From NCBI GenBank assembly GCA_021845725.1, contig JAJZVL010000012.1, forward strand, positions 1-35,634: a DNA stretch of 35,634 nt. Direction: 5' to 3'. Numbering within the stretch: position 1 is the first letter of the stretch; the number at the start of each line of letters is the position of its first letter. This DNA comes from Actinomycetes bacterium (GTDB lineage: Bacteria; Actinomycetota; Acidimicrobiia; Acidimicrobiales; RAAP-2). Shown here one piece after another: positions 21,763 to 32,400 of the stretch. The position numbers and the translations under genes are program-made. The notes below the pieces were generated by a model. The model did no database searches. It was not told the DNA's origin and saw nothing but the letters and a program-made list of their open reading frames with translations.

Positions 21763-24700
21763 GGGGTCCCTCCGTTCTCCTCGTCGTACGACCATGGGGG
21801 CGCCTCGTCGACGCTGCGATCGGCTTGGTCGAGTTGGAGGAGCACCTCGGGCTCCACCTCCCGCAAGCTCCGCGGCGCGCTCCAACGGTCCCAGGGTCCG
21901 TCGTCGGGATCACGGAGGAGGCCGACGACATCGGGGGCCTCGGTGTAGCCAAGGACACCGGCAGCCAGCGTCCGGCGGCGTTCTCCCCACGCCTCGAGCC
22001 GGTGGCGCCCTCGCTTGCGGACGTCGTCGGCGTGCGCGGGGTCGTGGGTGACCCGCAGTGCGCGGCGCTGGAGGTCCATCAACAGCCCGTTCGCGACGGG
22101 TCCGTCGAGCGCGACGGTCTGGGCGGCCGTGTTGGGGAGCGCGGCCGCTGCGCTGTGGCGCATCGCCGTGACGACGACGCCCGTCAGGCCCCGGTCAACC
22201 GCACGGTCGCTGAACGGCGTCGTCGTGAGCCCCTCGACGTGGGCCCCGAACGTGGCGTGGTAGTGGCCGAACTGCTCGTAGTGGCCGAGGTCGCGCGGGC
22301 GTGCCCATTGGTAGATGGTGAGGATCAGCCCGGGTCGGTCAGCGACTCGACCGACACGGGAGGTCACCTGGATGTACTCCGCCGTGTTCTTCGGCTGCCC
22401 GGTCACGACCATGAGACCCAGCCGGGGCACGTCCACGCCGACTTGGAGCATGCTCGTGGCGAGGAGCACGTCGAGCGGCTGCGGCACTCCCTCGGGACGT
22501 CGAGCCGTGAGCGGCTGCTTGGCCCGCGACTGTGCGCGGAGAAGATCCAGGGCGGCGGTCGAGTCGTAGAAGGGATCGAAGGGGCGCTCCAACTCGGCGA
22601 GCGTCGACGCGATGCGATCGCTCGGCATGCGGCTCGTGAGCTCGGCCACGTTCGGACGGCGCCGGCGGGTGCGCACGGTGGCACTCGAGAGACGCTCGGC
22701 CACGTCGTCTTCGACGAGGCGGCGCATGCCCGCGAGCTCCCTCGTCGAGGTGAAGTAGTCGACGAGCGTCATGTAGGGGTCGGCCAGCTCCTTGTGGCGG
22801 TCGAAGAGGTACTGCGCGTGCTCCATCACGGCGGCGACCACCCGGATCTCGATCGCCGTGAGCCGCTCTCCGGTGGCGAGGATGCCCCGGTAGCGGCGCG
22901 CCGGCGTCGCGGGTCCAGGTGGCACCGACTGGGAGAAGAACGTCTCCCCGGCGTCGAGGACCTGGGGCGGGAAGACGGCCAGCCCCCGAGCGAAGACCTG
23001 CTCCACCTGGTCGGGGGCACGCCGGATGGTGGCGGTCGACGCCACGACCACGGGCCGGATGCGGCGCCCATCGGTCTCCCGGGTACAGAGGCGGTCGATG
23101 GCGGTCTCGTAGAGCCCGACGAGCGAACCAAGCGCGTCGCTGATGAGGTGCAGCTCGTCTTGGATGATGAGATCGGGCTGTCTGAGCGGGAGGGTGGGTT
23201 CGGACTCGACTCCCGGCAGGCCGCCAGCGGCCGGGTGCTTGGACTTGCACCAGCTCGAGAAGTCGGGGCTCTTCCAGCCGTGGCGCGGGCAGCGCTCGGC
23301 CACCTGGCCGAACAGCGTGGCGGTGGCCGCTTTCCAGGGGAGCTGGGCCAGCTTGTCGACCGTGGCGATCACGAGGGCCGGGGTCAGGCGGTAGAGCTCC
23401 TCGTCGACGGTGAGCACGGGGATGCCCTCGCCGGGCGAGCGGCGGCGGGTGAAGAGGCACTCGCCCTCGGGATCGCTGCAGTAGAGAAGGACCCGGCGTC
23501 GGGTGCGGTTCGCCTCGATGTCCCCGTGGTCGAGCCGGGACCCGCACCACGGACACGCCACCAGTTGGAGGACTCCTCCGGTCCCCCCGGGGGTGCGGTG
23601 CTCTTCGAGCTGGCGCATGGCCTCGTCGAAGCTGTTCGGCGTCACGCTCGAGCCGACCCACAGCCCCACACGGAACGGAGCCGAACCCCATCGGGTGTCG
23701 CCCTGGTCGAGGCGCTCACGCCGCAAGGACTCGCAGGCGCACAGAAGGGAGGCCGCCCGCTGGAACTGCTGGGCGGTGAGCAGGCGCAGGGTGTAGCGCA
23801 TCAGGACCGCCACCCCGTCGGCGCCGTTGCGGGCATCCTCTCCGGTGCCGACGATGCCTTGGAGCCGTCGGATCGCGAAGGTGTAGGCGGCGAGTCCCAG
23901 GTAGCTCTCGGTCTTGCCACCGCCGGTCGGGAAGAAGAGCAGCTGTGCCTGGCCGTCCTCGAACCCTCGGTGGGCATCGGGGTGGGACGGGTCGGTCAGC
24001 CCGGGGAGGCACAGCAGCACGAAGGCCAGCTGGAACGGTCGCCATTGGCGGGTCCCGGGGTGGTCGAGCTCCCGTTCGACGTCGGCGACGCTGCGCTCCG
24101 GGTGGGCGAGGCGGCGCCGGACGATCTCGCTGCGGAGCCGCTGGCGCGCCATGGCCTGGTTGGCGAAGCAGAACGCGTCGCGTGCGAGGGCGTCATCGCG
24201 CAACAGATCGATGGCACGGTCCAAGCGGTCGGCCATCCGCCGGGCCTCTTCGAGCATCTGCTCCCCTGCCGGCTGGTACCGGCGGATCTCGGCATCGGTG
24301 TCGAGCCGTGCGGCTTGGGTCTCGAGCCATGAGCGATAGCCGGTGACGAGCGGCCGAAGGGCTCGCACGAGGTCGTCACGGGCGAGCTCGGGGTCGCCCA
24401 GACGTGCCATGTCGAGGACGACGCCGGGCATGGTGTCCGCACTGGTCGGGACCGTGAGCCACACGTCGGCGGCAGGAAAGCTGGTGGTCCGCAGGCGCCA
24501 GGCCCGAACCTCGCCCGGTCGCACGTCGGCGTCGACGGCGCAGCGGCGCCCGTGGGCGTAGGAGCGCTGAGCGCGGTGGAGCAGCTCGAGGCGCAGTCGT
24601 TCGTCGTCGCGGGCGCTCGGCGGCGCGGCGAGCTCAGGGTCGTTGTGGCCGACGAAGATCGCCGCCTCGCCGTCGGTGGCGGTGACCGTGAGCGACACCT

Positions 24701-25313
24701 GGTAGAGGCGGGCTTCGTCCACGTGCTGTTCCGGTTCGGGCTGGGCGTTCACCAGGGCCAGATCCACGATGCGCTGGCTGGCGTTGTGGCGCACCGTCAC
24801 GTGCAGCTCCACCGATTCGCGCGCTGGCACCGGAACGAGCGTCAGATCACCGACCTCGGTGACCGGTACCTCGACGACCCCGCGCATCTGCTGGCGTTGC
24901 CACACGATCCGCGGGTGGTCCTGCTCCGTGCGATGGATGGCCGAGGGGCCCCTGGCGTAGCTACCCCACTCGGCGGTGACCGATACCGCGTCGACATCGC
25001 TCGGCACCCGAAAGCTCAGCCCGAGCGCCGAGGCCGCCATGGTCCCCGCCCGTATGGACGCCTCGCTCTCGGGCTCCTCGAGCTCCTCGCCGGTCTCGAT
25101 GACCTCGCGGTCGGTGAGGTCGGGATCTCCGGCTTCGTCGACATCGCCTTGCGGACGCGATCCGTCTGGGCGAGGGACGAGGCGTCCGAGGAGGTAGCGC
25201 TCGGCGGCAGGGACGCCCGGGGGGAGCTCTTCTTCCGGCCCGTCCCACGGACCGAGCAGGTCTCGGACGAGCAGGTCCTCGAGCTCGGCTCGCACGTCGG
25301 CGGACGTGGTCAC
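21759..25313 (-). CDS. drmA: DISARM helicase DrmA
   Basis: An 1184-aa superfamily 2 helicase, the core DISARM component. About 450 residues of N-terminal region precede the motor. Walker A is PTGGGKT (462-468), with CPWC (587-590) and YCSDPEGEC (611-619) as a likely zinc site and DEXH box DELH (719-722) in LIIQDELHLISDALGSLVG. The second RecA-like domain has LLATSMLQVGVDVPRLGLMV and EYIQVTSRVGRV. The GTG at 25313 is chosen as start, 52 bases after the methylase stop; this is the only gap in the operon. DrmA with DrmB is known to load on DNA and block unmodified phage DNA. Confidence 0.94.
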   Translation of the reverse strand: MTTSADVRAELEDLLVRDLLGPWDGPEEELPPGVPAAERYLLGRLVPRPDGSRPQGDVDEAGDPDLTDREVIETGEELEEPESEASIRAGTMAASALGLSFRVPSDVDAVSVTAEWGSYARGPSAIHRTEQDHPRIVWQRQQMRGVVEVPVTEVGDLTLVPVPARESVELHVTVRHNASQRIVDLALVNAQPEPEQHVDEARLYQVSLTVTATDGEAAIFVGHNDPELAAPPSARDDERLRLELLHRAQRSYAHGRRCAVDADVRPGEVRAWRLRTTSFPAADVWLTVPTSADTMPGVVLDMARLGDPELARDDLVRALRPLVTGYRSWLETQAARLDTDAEIRRYQPAGEQMLEEARRMADRLDRAIDLLRDDALARDAFCFANQAMARQRLRSEIVRRRLAHPERSVADVERELDHPGTRQWRPFQLAFVLLCLPGLTDPSHPDAHRGFEDGQAQLLFFPTGGGKTESYLGLAAYTFAIRRLQGIVGTGEDARNGADGVAVLMRYTLRLLTAQQFQRAASLLCACESLRRERLDQGDTRWGSAPFRVGLWVGSSVTPNSFDEAMRQLEEHRTPGGTGGVLQLVACPWCGSRLDHGDIEANRTRRRVLLYCSDPEGECLFTRRRSPGEGIPVLTVDEELYRLTPALVIATVDKLAQLPWKAATATLFGQVAERCPRHGWKSPDFSSWCKSKHPAAGGLPGVESEPTLPLRQPDLIIQDELHLISDALGSLVGLYETAIDRLCTRETDGRRIRPVVVASTATIRRAPDQVEQVFARGLAVFPPQVLDAGETFFSQSVPPGPATPARRYRGILATGERLTAIEIRVVAAVMEHAQYLFDRHKELADPYMTLVDYFTSTRELAGMRRLVEDDVAERLSSATVRTRRRRPNVAELTSRMPSDRIASTLAELERPFDPFYDSTAALDLLRAQSRAKQPLTARRPEGVPQPLDVLLATSMLQVGVDVPRLGLMVVTGQPKNTAEYIQVTSRVGRVADRPGLILTIYQWARPRDLGHYEQFGHYHATFGAHVEGLTTTPFSDRAVDRGLTGVVVTAMRHSAAAALPNTAAQTVALDGPVANGLLMDLQRRALRVTHDPAHADDVRKRGRHRLEAWGERRRTLAAGVLGYTEAPDVVGLLRDPDDGPWDRWSAPRSLREVEPEVLLQLDQADRSVDEAPPWSYDEENGGTP

Positions 25314-25365
25314 CGTGCTCGCTCTCCGCGTTCTTCCATCGCGCCGAGGCTAGGTGAGGGGTGTA

Positions 25366-28300
25366 TCACCGGCCCGCGCTCGACAGCTCGCCGCGCTCGG
25401 CCGCCGCGCGGCGGTGGTTCTCTGCGAGGAGGCGGTCGAGGATCTCGAAGCGCACCGTCGGGCTCAGCGTCCAGCGGATGCCGATCTTGGTGGGATGGTG
25501 CCCGACCGCAGTATCGAGATCGTCCCAGCCGTAGGCGTCGAAGACCGCTCGGTCGATCGCCGCGTGCATGTCGCGGAGGGCCAAGACATCCGCGTCGCGG
25601 TCGGTCGGGTCGTGCACGTGGTTGTAGGTCGTCGTGAGCCCCCAGCTGCGCGAGAGCATCAACGCGCGGCGTTGGCGGTCGAGCTGCTCACCGAGGGCCG
25701 CCATCTCGGGCGTCGAAGGAGGATGCGGAAAGGTGAGGAACACGTCTGAGGGTGCGTAGCGAATGTCCGTCCTCATCGTCGACGTGTAGCGGATCGCCCA
25801 CACCTGGTGCGCGCTCGACGAGAGCAGCGCGAGGCTGGCGAAGTCGTCGAGTGCGAAGAGGACCGTTGCCTCCGAAAACACAGGCCCCGTCGGTACCCGG
25901 ACGGGCAGCAGCACGTTTCCGACGCGCGAGATGGCCAGTACGTGGTCGAGTGTGGCGATGGCGGCGTACAGGGTTGGAGCGACGTGTTCGTACCGCCACC
26001 AAGCCTCACGAACGCGGCGTTTGTAGTCTGGCAGAAGATCACGTTGAGGCTTGACGCGCTTTCGGACGATGTCGAGTGCCTCGGGATAGCCCTCACACTT
26101 CTCGAGGGGCCAGTCGAAGAAATTGATGATCTCCCGGCTTGCCGAGCAATCGGGCCGCTGGTTCAGGTCCTTCCCGATGATGTACGGCTGGATCACGTCC
26201 GCATACCGCGGATCCCTGGCGACGAGCTCGCGGGCTTGTTCATGGGTCAGAGTGAAGCCGAGCCCAAGTACATACGATCCGATGAAGGCGATGCCCTCGT
26301 TCTCGTCCAGTCGTTCGGGCCGCCCCGACACGTTGCCCACCGGCTCGAGGTCGGGCCCGATGTGCGGCACTTCTTCGCCGTCCAGCCAACATCGAGCATC
26401 CGGACCCAACGGTGCGCGGGAGGCCCAGAGGTCCACGATCTCGAGACTCGCGCTCTTGCTCGGCCACTTGTGGCTGGACGTTCCCCGACGGATGACGAGC
26501 CCGCGCCCCGTCGCCTGGAGGAGCCCCACCTCGAGCGTGTCGCCTTGGACGAGCGTGTTGACGGCGAGGTAGCCGAGCTGTCCTCGAGAAAAGAGCAGGC
26601 GCTCGGCTCGAAGGACGAAGAACGCGACGAGGTCGGCGCTGCCCTTCACGCCGCGCCCATCCCAGGTCTGCAGCCACGCTCGGTAGTCGTCGCCAAGCGC
26701 GCCGCTGATCTTCTTCCCACCAAGAAATGGTGGATTGCCGATGATGGCGTCGAAGCCGGGATCGGCGACGTCGGCGAAGACCTCGGGGTACTCGAGCGGC
26801 CAGTGGAGCGGTCGGCGCTCGGACATCCCGGGCGGTCGGCCCCGCTGCAAGGCGCTGGTGGCACGCTGCCGCAGAGCAGCAGCGTCGCCGGAAGCCAGAA
26901 AGCGCTCCGCCTGGGTGCCGAGGGCCAAGAACGCGGCTCTGCGGTCGGCGGTGTTGTGCGTCGCTGCGACGAGCCCTTCGGCCGTCAGGGCATCGGCGAG
27001 GACGCGGAGCTTCGCGGTGAGGGCTTCTGCGTCGGCGAGGAGACGCTGCTTGTGCTCGACGTCACGCACCGTCGTCACGGGTTGGGCGGTGATGCGCCGG
27101 TGCAGGTCCGCGCTTTCCTCGAGGATGGGGCGAATCGTGTTCGCGACGTCGAACAGCGTCCCCTCGTGGAGCTGGCGACCGGCTGAGGGGTCCAGGTGGA
27201 GCGTCTCGAGCTGGGAGACATGGCACACCCCGAGCAGGCTGTCGCCGCAGCGAAGCCGGTCGTCCAAGAACCCGAACGGTCGCTCTCGGTCCATGGTGAC
27301 GAGCCACAAGGAGAGCTTCGCCATCTCGACGGCCAAGGGGTTCACGTCGACGCCGTAGAGGCAGTGCTCGGTCACGAGGCGCCGCGCGTCGAGGAGGACG
27401 GCCTCGATCTCGCTATCAGAGGCGGGCGATCGCCCGGTCCGCCGCCCGATCGCCCGGGTGGCATCGGGGCGGCCCTCATCGTCCCAGGCCTCGATCAGCC
27501 GATCGGCGAGGTAGCGACAAGCGGCAACGAGGAAGGCGCCCGAGCCCATCGCGATGTCGGCGACCTTCAAGGCGAGGATCTCCGAGGAGGGGCGCAGCCT
27601 CCAGGCCGAACGATCGGCGGTCTCCAGCGGGCCGGGACGGTAGACGAGCGGCTCGAGGGCGTTGGTGGACACCTCCTCGGCCAATGCACGCGGGGTGTAG
27701 TGGGTGCCGGTGGCGAGCCGGCGCGTGCTGGCCGCGACGTAGCGGCTGCCGGGGAGCGCGACCATCGGCCGGCCCTCTGCGTCGGTCCGCAGCACACCGG
27801 CGAGGGGGGCGATCAGCTCGGCCAACCCGCTATCGCCGTCGCAGGCGCGACGCAGCTCGGCTTCCGCCGGCGGGTCCAATTCCTGTCCGAGCACGGCGGC
27901 GGCACGCTTGGTCGACAGGCCGGTCCGATCGGCCACCCACGCAGCGAGCGCTGCCAGATCCAGCGAGGCCGCGGCGTCCGACCACTCGGAGAGGGGGACC
28001 TCAGCGGGTTCCTTGGGCCGCTTCCCGCTCGCAGGCCTCTGCAGCAAGAGCACGACGTCGTCTGCGGTACGTGCCTCCAGCTCGAGCAGGCCTTCGTAGA
28101 CGTAGCCGATCTGCTCGACGTCGAGGGCTCGGAAGGTGAGCCGGCGCCGTTCGCCCTGGACCTCCACGTACTGGACGGCCCGGAGCATGCGCAAGACCGT
28201 TCGGTCGTCGACCCGCGGGAGCGACGCGCTGGCCCCGTCACCCGCACGCCGACCCTCGAGCCACGGGAACCGGTCGGGGTCGAAGAGCGCCCCTCCGTAG

Positions 28301-29487
28301 GCAGGGAGCCGGAGGTCTTCGTGGGCGACGCCCTGGTGGACGGCGCGGCCGACCGCGAGCAGCCGGTGCCACGCGGCGGTGCGGTGCTCGAGCGAGGCTT
28401 CGCCGGCGAGCGCTGCACGTTCCTCGAGCTGCTCGACGAGCTGGCCGACGCTGTAGCTCTCGATGTAGGTGGCGTCGTCGCTCGGAAGGAGCCGACGCTC
28501 CTCGGCAAAGAGGAGGAAGACCAGGCGCATCATGAACGTCACGACGCCGTCGTAGAGGTCGTCGTCGCTCACCTCGGCCAACAGCGACCGCCCGCTCTCG
28601 GCGTCGAGGGTGTCGAGCGCGCCCACCAACAGCTCGACCGCGGCGCGCACCTGGCGACCGAGGGTCTCGGTCACCTCTTCTTGGCGTTCGAGGCTCTCGG
28701 GGAAGAGCGCAGCGAGGGTGTCGGAGGGCGGCACACCGAGGAAGCGGGCGCGTTCCAAGAGCGCGGTGAGGGCGGCGAGGCTCTCGGGCTCTTCCCCGAA
28801 GAGGCTGGCGTCCCACGTCCCCGTGGCGACGGTCCCTCCGCGCGGTGCCCAGACGAGGGTCCACCACCGGCCGTCGGTGACGAGGCCGATCGGCACGTCT
28901 CGGGCTCGGAGCAGCGCCGCCAGACGCTCCACCGGGCTGGCCGTCCACCCGGCGGTGGTGATCCGGGAGAGCGGGTTCGTGCCCCAGGGGCTCACCATGC
29001 CGAGCAGCCGCCAGGGCCCGCCCTGGCCAAAGTCGGGTACACCTCCCTCGGCACTTCCCTCCATGTGGTCCTCGTCGTCAGCCTCGAGGGGCGCCTGGGG
29101 CTGGTGTGTTGATCCCTCGCCGTCTGAACGCTCGGCGTAGAACGCGAAGTCGGGACGCACGAGCTGGCCGTGTTCGACGATCAGCTCGCTCATGGCGTCG
29201 GGGATGGCGGCTTCTCGAAGCTCATGGTCTCCCCAGTCGAGAAGCTCGCCGAGCACGGCTCCAATCACCTGGTGCCGGCTCGCCCCGTGATCGTCGAGCA
29301 TCTGAGCGGCGAGCGTCCGCACTCGGGTCCGTACATTCGGTGTGACCGGGCCTGGCCCGCTCGGAAGCACCCGCTCGAGCACCGGCACCGTGAGAAAGGG
29401 CCCGGTCGTCTCGATGAGCTCCAACCAGTCGTGGTGGTGGCGCACTGCGGGCGCCCGTCGGTGCCACGGGCGGCGAGGCTTCGTCAT
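25366..29487 (-). CDS. drmMI: DISARM N6-adenine methyltransferase DrmMI
   Basis: A 1373-aa PglX-like class 1 DISARM methylase. The start is ATG 29487, overlapping the drmD stop as ATGA. Residues ~1-640 resemble the N-terminal region of large PglX/type IIG-like enzymes (GLVTDGRWWTLVWAPRGG and LVFLLFAEERRLLP). THYTPRALAEEV (~595-606) leads into SAM motif I ADIAMGSGAFLVAACRYL (~643-660). YGVDVNPLAVEMAKLSLWLV follows, then catalytic motif IV NPPF (918-921). The C-terminal ~350 residues should be the target-recognition region. It would methylate host DNA at a specific site to mark self for DISARM. All methylase motifs are intact. Confidence 0.93.
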   Translation of the reverse strand: MTKPRRPWHRRAPAVRHHHDWLELIETTGPFLTVPVLERVLPSGPGPVTPNVRTRVRTLAAQMLDDHGASRHQVIGAVLGELLDWGDHELREAAIPDAMSELIVEHGQLVRPDFAFYAERSDGEGSTHQPQAPLEADDEDHMEGSAEGGVPDFGQGGPWRLLGMVSPWGTNPLSRITTAGWTASPVERLAALLRARDVPIGLVTDGRWWTLVWAPRGGTVATGTWDASLFGEEPESLAALTALLERARFLGVPPSDTLAALFPESLERQEEVTETLGRQVRAAVELLVGALDTLDAESGRSLLAEVSDDDLYDGVVTFMMRLVFLLFAEERRLLPSDDATYIESYSVGQLVEQLEERAALAGEASLEHRTAAWHRLLAVGRAVHQGVAHEDLRLPAYGGALFDPDRFPWLEGRRAGDGASASLPRVDDRTVLRMLRAVQYVEVQGERRRLTFRALDVEQIGYVYEGLLELEARTADDVVLLLQRPASGKRPKEPAEVPLSEWSDAAASLDLAALAAWVADRTGLSTKRAAAVLGQELDPPAEAELRRACDGDSGLAELIAPLAGVLRTDAEGRPMVALPGSRYVAASTRRLATGTHYTPRALAEEVSTNALEPLVYRPGPLETADRSAWRLRPSSEILALKVADIAMGSGAFLVAACRYLADRLIEAWDDEGRPDATRAIGRRTGRSPASDSEIEAVLLDARRLVTEHCLYGVDVNPLAVEMAKLSLWLVTMDRERPFGFLDDRLRCGDSLLGVCHVSQLETLHLDPSAGRQLHEGTLFDVANTIRPILEESADLHRRITAQPVTTVRDVEHKQRLLADAEALTAKLRVLADALTAEGLVAATHNTADRRAAFLALGTQAERFLASGDAAALRQRATSALQRGRPPGMSERRPLHWPLEYPEVFADVADPGFDAIIGNPPFLGGKKISGALGDDYRAWLQTWDGRGVKGSADLVAFFVLRAERLLFSRGQLGYLAVNTLVQGDTLEVGLLQATGRGLVIRRGTSSHKWPSKSASLEIVDLWASRAPLGPDARCWLDGEEVPHIGPDLEPVGNVSGRPERLDENEGIAFIGSYVLGLGFTLTHEQARELVARDPRYADVIQPYIIGKDLNQRPDCSASREIINFFDWPLEKCEGYPEALDIVRKRVKPQRDLLPDYKRRVREAWWRYEHVAPTLYAAIATLDHVLAISRVGNVLLPVRVPTGPVFSEATVLFALDDFASLALLSSSAHQVWAIRYTSTMRTDIRYAPSDVFLTFPHPPSTPEMAALGEQLDRQRRALMLSRSWGLTTTYNHVHDPTDRDADVLALRDMHAAIDRAVFDAYGWDDLDTAVGHHPTKIGIRWTLSPTVRFEILDRLLAENHRRAAAERGELSSAGR

Positions 29488-32400
29488 GTCGGGAGCCCAC
29501 ACACGACGGCGAAGGGGAAGACCAACGGTCGGACGCCGGCGAAGCGCCGGTCCACTGCGTCGAGCTCCTGCCGACGTTGCTCGTCCAGCCCCTTGAGGCG
29601 CGCCTGCCACGCCCGGCGGTCACGCTCGAGCTGCTGGCGCTCTGGTGCCGTGAGGTCGTCGAAGGACAGCTGGGTCGCTCCAGGCCCTTCGATGGCGCGC
29701 CGCAGGGTGACTTCGAGCTGGTCGAAGACGGCGTTGGTCCGGTCCAGCTCCGCTTCCCGTCTCCGGGAAAAGCTGCGTTCGAGAATGCCGAGCTGCTGCT
29801 CGGCCCGCTGGGCGATGTTCTCGGCCTGGGAATTGCCGAGACCCTCCCAGGCGGCGGCGAGCCGGTGCATCGCGGAAGCGGGCACCGGATGACAGGCGTC
29901 GGGGTCCAACGCAGCGTCGAGAGCGGCACGGACCTCGGCGTAGCGAGACGCGTCGAGCTCGAGCCGCCGACTGCGACCGGTCTCTGGGAGCTCCCGACCG
30001 GCCACGATGACCTCTTCGTGCAACCGGCTGCCGTCGCCGCCCACCACCACGAGGCGGGCGAAGGCAGCCACGAGGAGGGAGCCCGGCGCGACTGCGTCGG
30101 GCAGGTCGACGCGGACCCCGGTCACCCTGCGCAGCGCGAGGCGCCCACCCCACAGGGCGCTTCGAAGAAGACGAGTGCTCTGGGCGACAAGGGGGTGCTC
30201 GAGGTGGGCGAGGACGACGTCGCTTCGCTCGTCGGCGACCTTCGGGTCGAAGGTGAGGTTCCGAAGTGATCCGTCCAACGGATCGGCCAATCCGGCGAGC
30301 GTCCGCTCCCATCCGCCGCGCAGCACCGGCGGGGCGACGACGCCATCCCCCTTGTCCTCGAGCGCAGGCTGGCCCGAAAGCGCCAGGGCGGTGTCGACCA
30401 CCCGGCGGACGTTGGCGGGTGCGACGTGGAGGCGTCGGACGCTCTGGTCGAGCTGGACGCGGATCTTCTTCAGCGACTCGCGCAGGTCCATCTCGGCGCG
30501 CAGTGCGGCCGTGGTCGCCTTCGGCTCGACCGTCGTCGGGTCGACGAGCACTGGCCTTCCGAGCATCCGGGCCTCGACGGCAGCGGCGAGCACCGGGTTG
30601 ACGCTCCCGAGGTCGCGGCGCTCACGCGCCACCTTCGTCGCCACCCGGCTCAGGAATTCGAGGTCCGCCTCGTAGGAGCCAGGGGGCGCGTCCTTCCAAC
30701 CCGCCCCCACGAAGTGGAGCACCTCGACCTGGTGGCGCTGGCCGAAACGGTCGACGCGACCGATGCGCTGCTCGAGGCGGTTCGGGTTGAAAGGGATGTC
30801 GTAGTTGATGATCCGGTGGCAGTGCTCCTGGAGGTCGATCCCCTCGCTGGCCGCGTCGGTGGCCAAGAGGATCCGAACCTTGTCGCGATCAGGACTGGCC
30901 TGGAACGCGGCCTTCAGGTGATCGCGCTTGGCGGGGTCCATCCCGCCGTAGAGGAGGCCGAGGCGGTCGCCGCCGAACCCCCGAGCCTGCAGGATGCCCG
31001 ACAGCCATCGGAGCGTGTCGAGGTACTCGGTGAAGACGATGATCCGTTCGTGGTTCCAGTCGCCGTCGGGCTTGCAGATGGCCTCGAGCTCGGTGAGGAG
31101 GGCTTTCGCCTTGCTGTCTTCGGGCTCGCCGTGACGATCTGCCCAGGCGAGGAGCTCGGTGAGGAGCACCTCTCCCTCTGATCGAGCCGGCCCCGTCACC
31201 AGCGCGGCCCGTTCGAGCAGGCCGGCTTCGAGCTCGTCGTCGGTGCCGTCCTCGTCGGGCTCGTCCTCCCACGACAGTGCCTCTTCCAGCCAGTCAGGGA
31301 CCGCGTCCCCTGTCCGCTGCATGGAGTCTCGCTCACTGGCTTCCCCGCCGACGGCCGCTGCATGGACGGACAGGGTGGCTGCGAATGCCGCCGGCGAGGA
31401 GAAGAGGCGCTTCTTCAACAGAAGGGTGACGAGATCGTTCGCGCGGACTGCGGTGATCCCCGGCCGGTGCCGGCGCGCCCGGGCGTACTCTTCGACCAAC
31501 GCGTGAGCGCGTCGTTCGCTTTCGGTGTAGGCGACCTCGATCGAGCGGTTCGCACGGCCGGGAAAGCGAGGCTGGCCCTCGGCGTCGAGGATCGCGTCCT
31601 TCGGGCGGCGGACCATCACCTGGCTCACGACTGCCGGGTCGGGTTGGACTCCGCGGGCGAACCGCTGGGGGTCGAGCATCTCGAGGAGCGCTTCCCAGGA
31701 CTCCGAGTAGCCGTTGTGTGGCGTGGCGCTCAGGAACAGGCGGTGATGGCTGTGCTCACCGAGGCGCCGCACCGCCTGGGTCTGGAGGCTGTCGACGGCG
31801 TAGCCCTTGCCTCGGGTGGGGGCCGGAGGCGCACAGTGATGCACCTCGTCCACGATCAGGAGATCGAAGAACCCGGGGTGGCGCGTCTCGGGCGTCAGCA
31901 CCTCGTCCAAGAGCCGCTGGATGCGCGGCGTCCGGAGCCACTGCAGGCTGACGATGATCCGGGGGAAGACGGCGAAGGGATTCGCCTGCAGCCCGTGCGT
32001 GCGCCGCAGGAGCTTCAACCGGGCGGCATCGAGCGGCTCGAACGCGAGGCCGAACCGTTCGGCCATCTCGTTCGCCCATTTGCCGGTGAGCGAGGCCGGG
32101 CACACGACGATGATCCGTCGGGCTCGGTGACGGAGCAGGAGCTCTTGGACGATGAGCCCGGCTTCGATAGTCTTGCCCAGCCCCACGTCGTCTGCGATGA
32201 GGAGGTTCACCCTCGGCATCTCGAGGGCCTTGGCCACCGGCTCGAGCTGGTACTCCTCGATCCGGATGCCCGAGCGGAACGGCGCCTGCAGGGTCCGGGT
32301 GTCAGCGCTCGCGACGGTCCCCCACCGCACGGCGTCGAGGAAGGCGCCGAGCTGCTGGGGATCGTCCCATCCGGCCGAGCTGACCGTGGGGAGACGGGTG

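Noticed and set aside
20065..24332. Two long plus-strand frames (627 and 835 codons)
   Set aside because: They are antisense to drmB and drmA, which have complete conserved motifs. The plus frames are Gly/Arg/Glu-rich shadows.
25807..29112. Plus-strand frames of 459 and 638 codons
   Set aside because: They are antisense to the DISARM methylase, whose SAM and NPPF motifs fix the coding strand.
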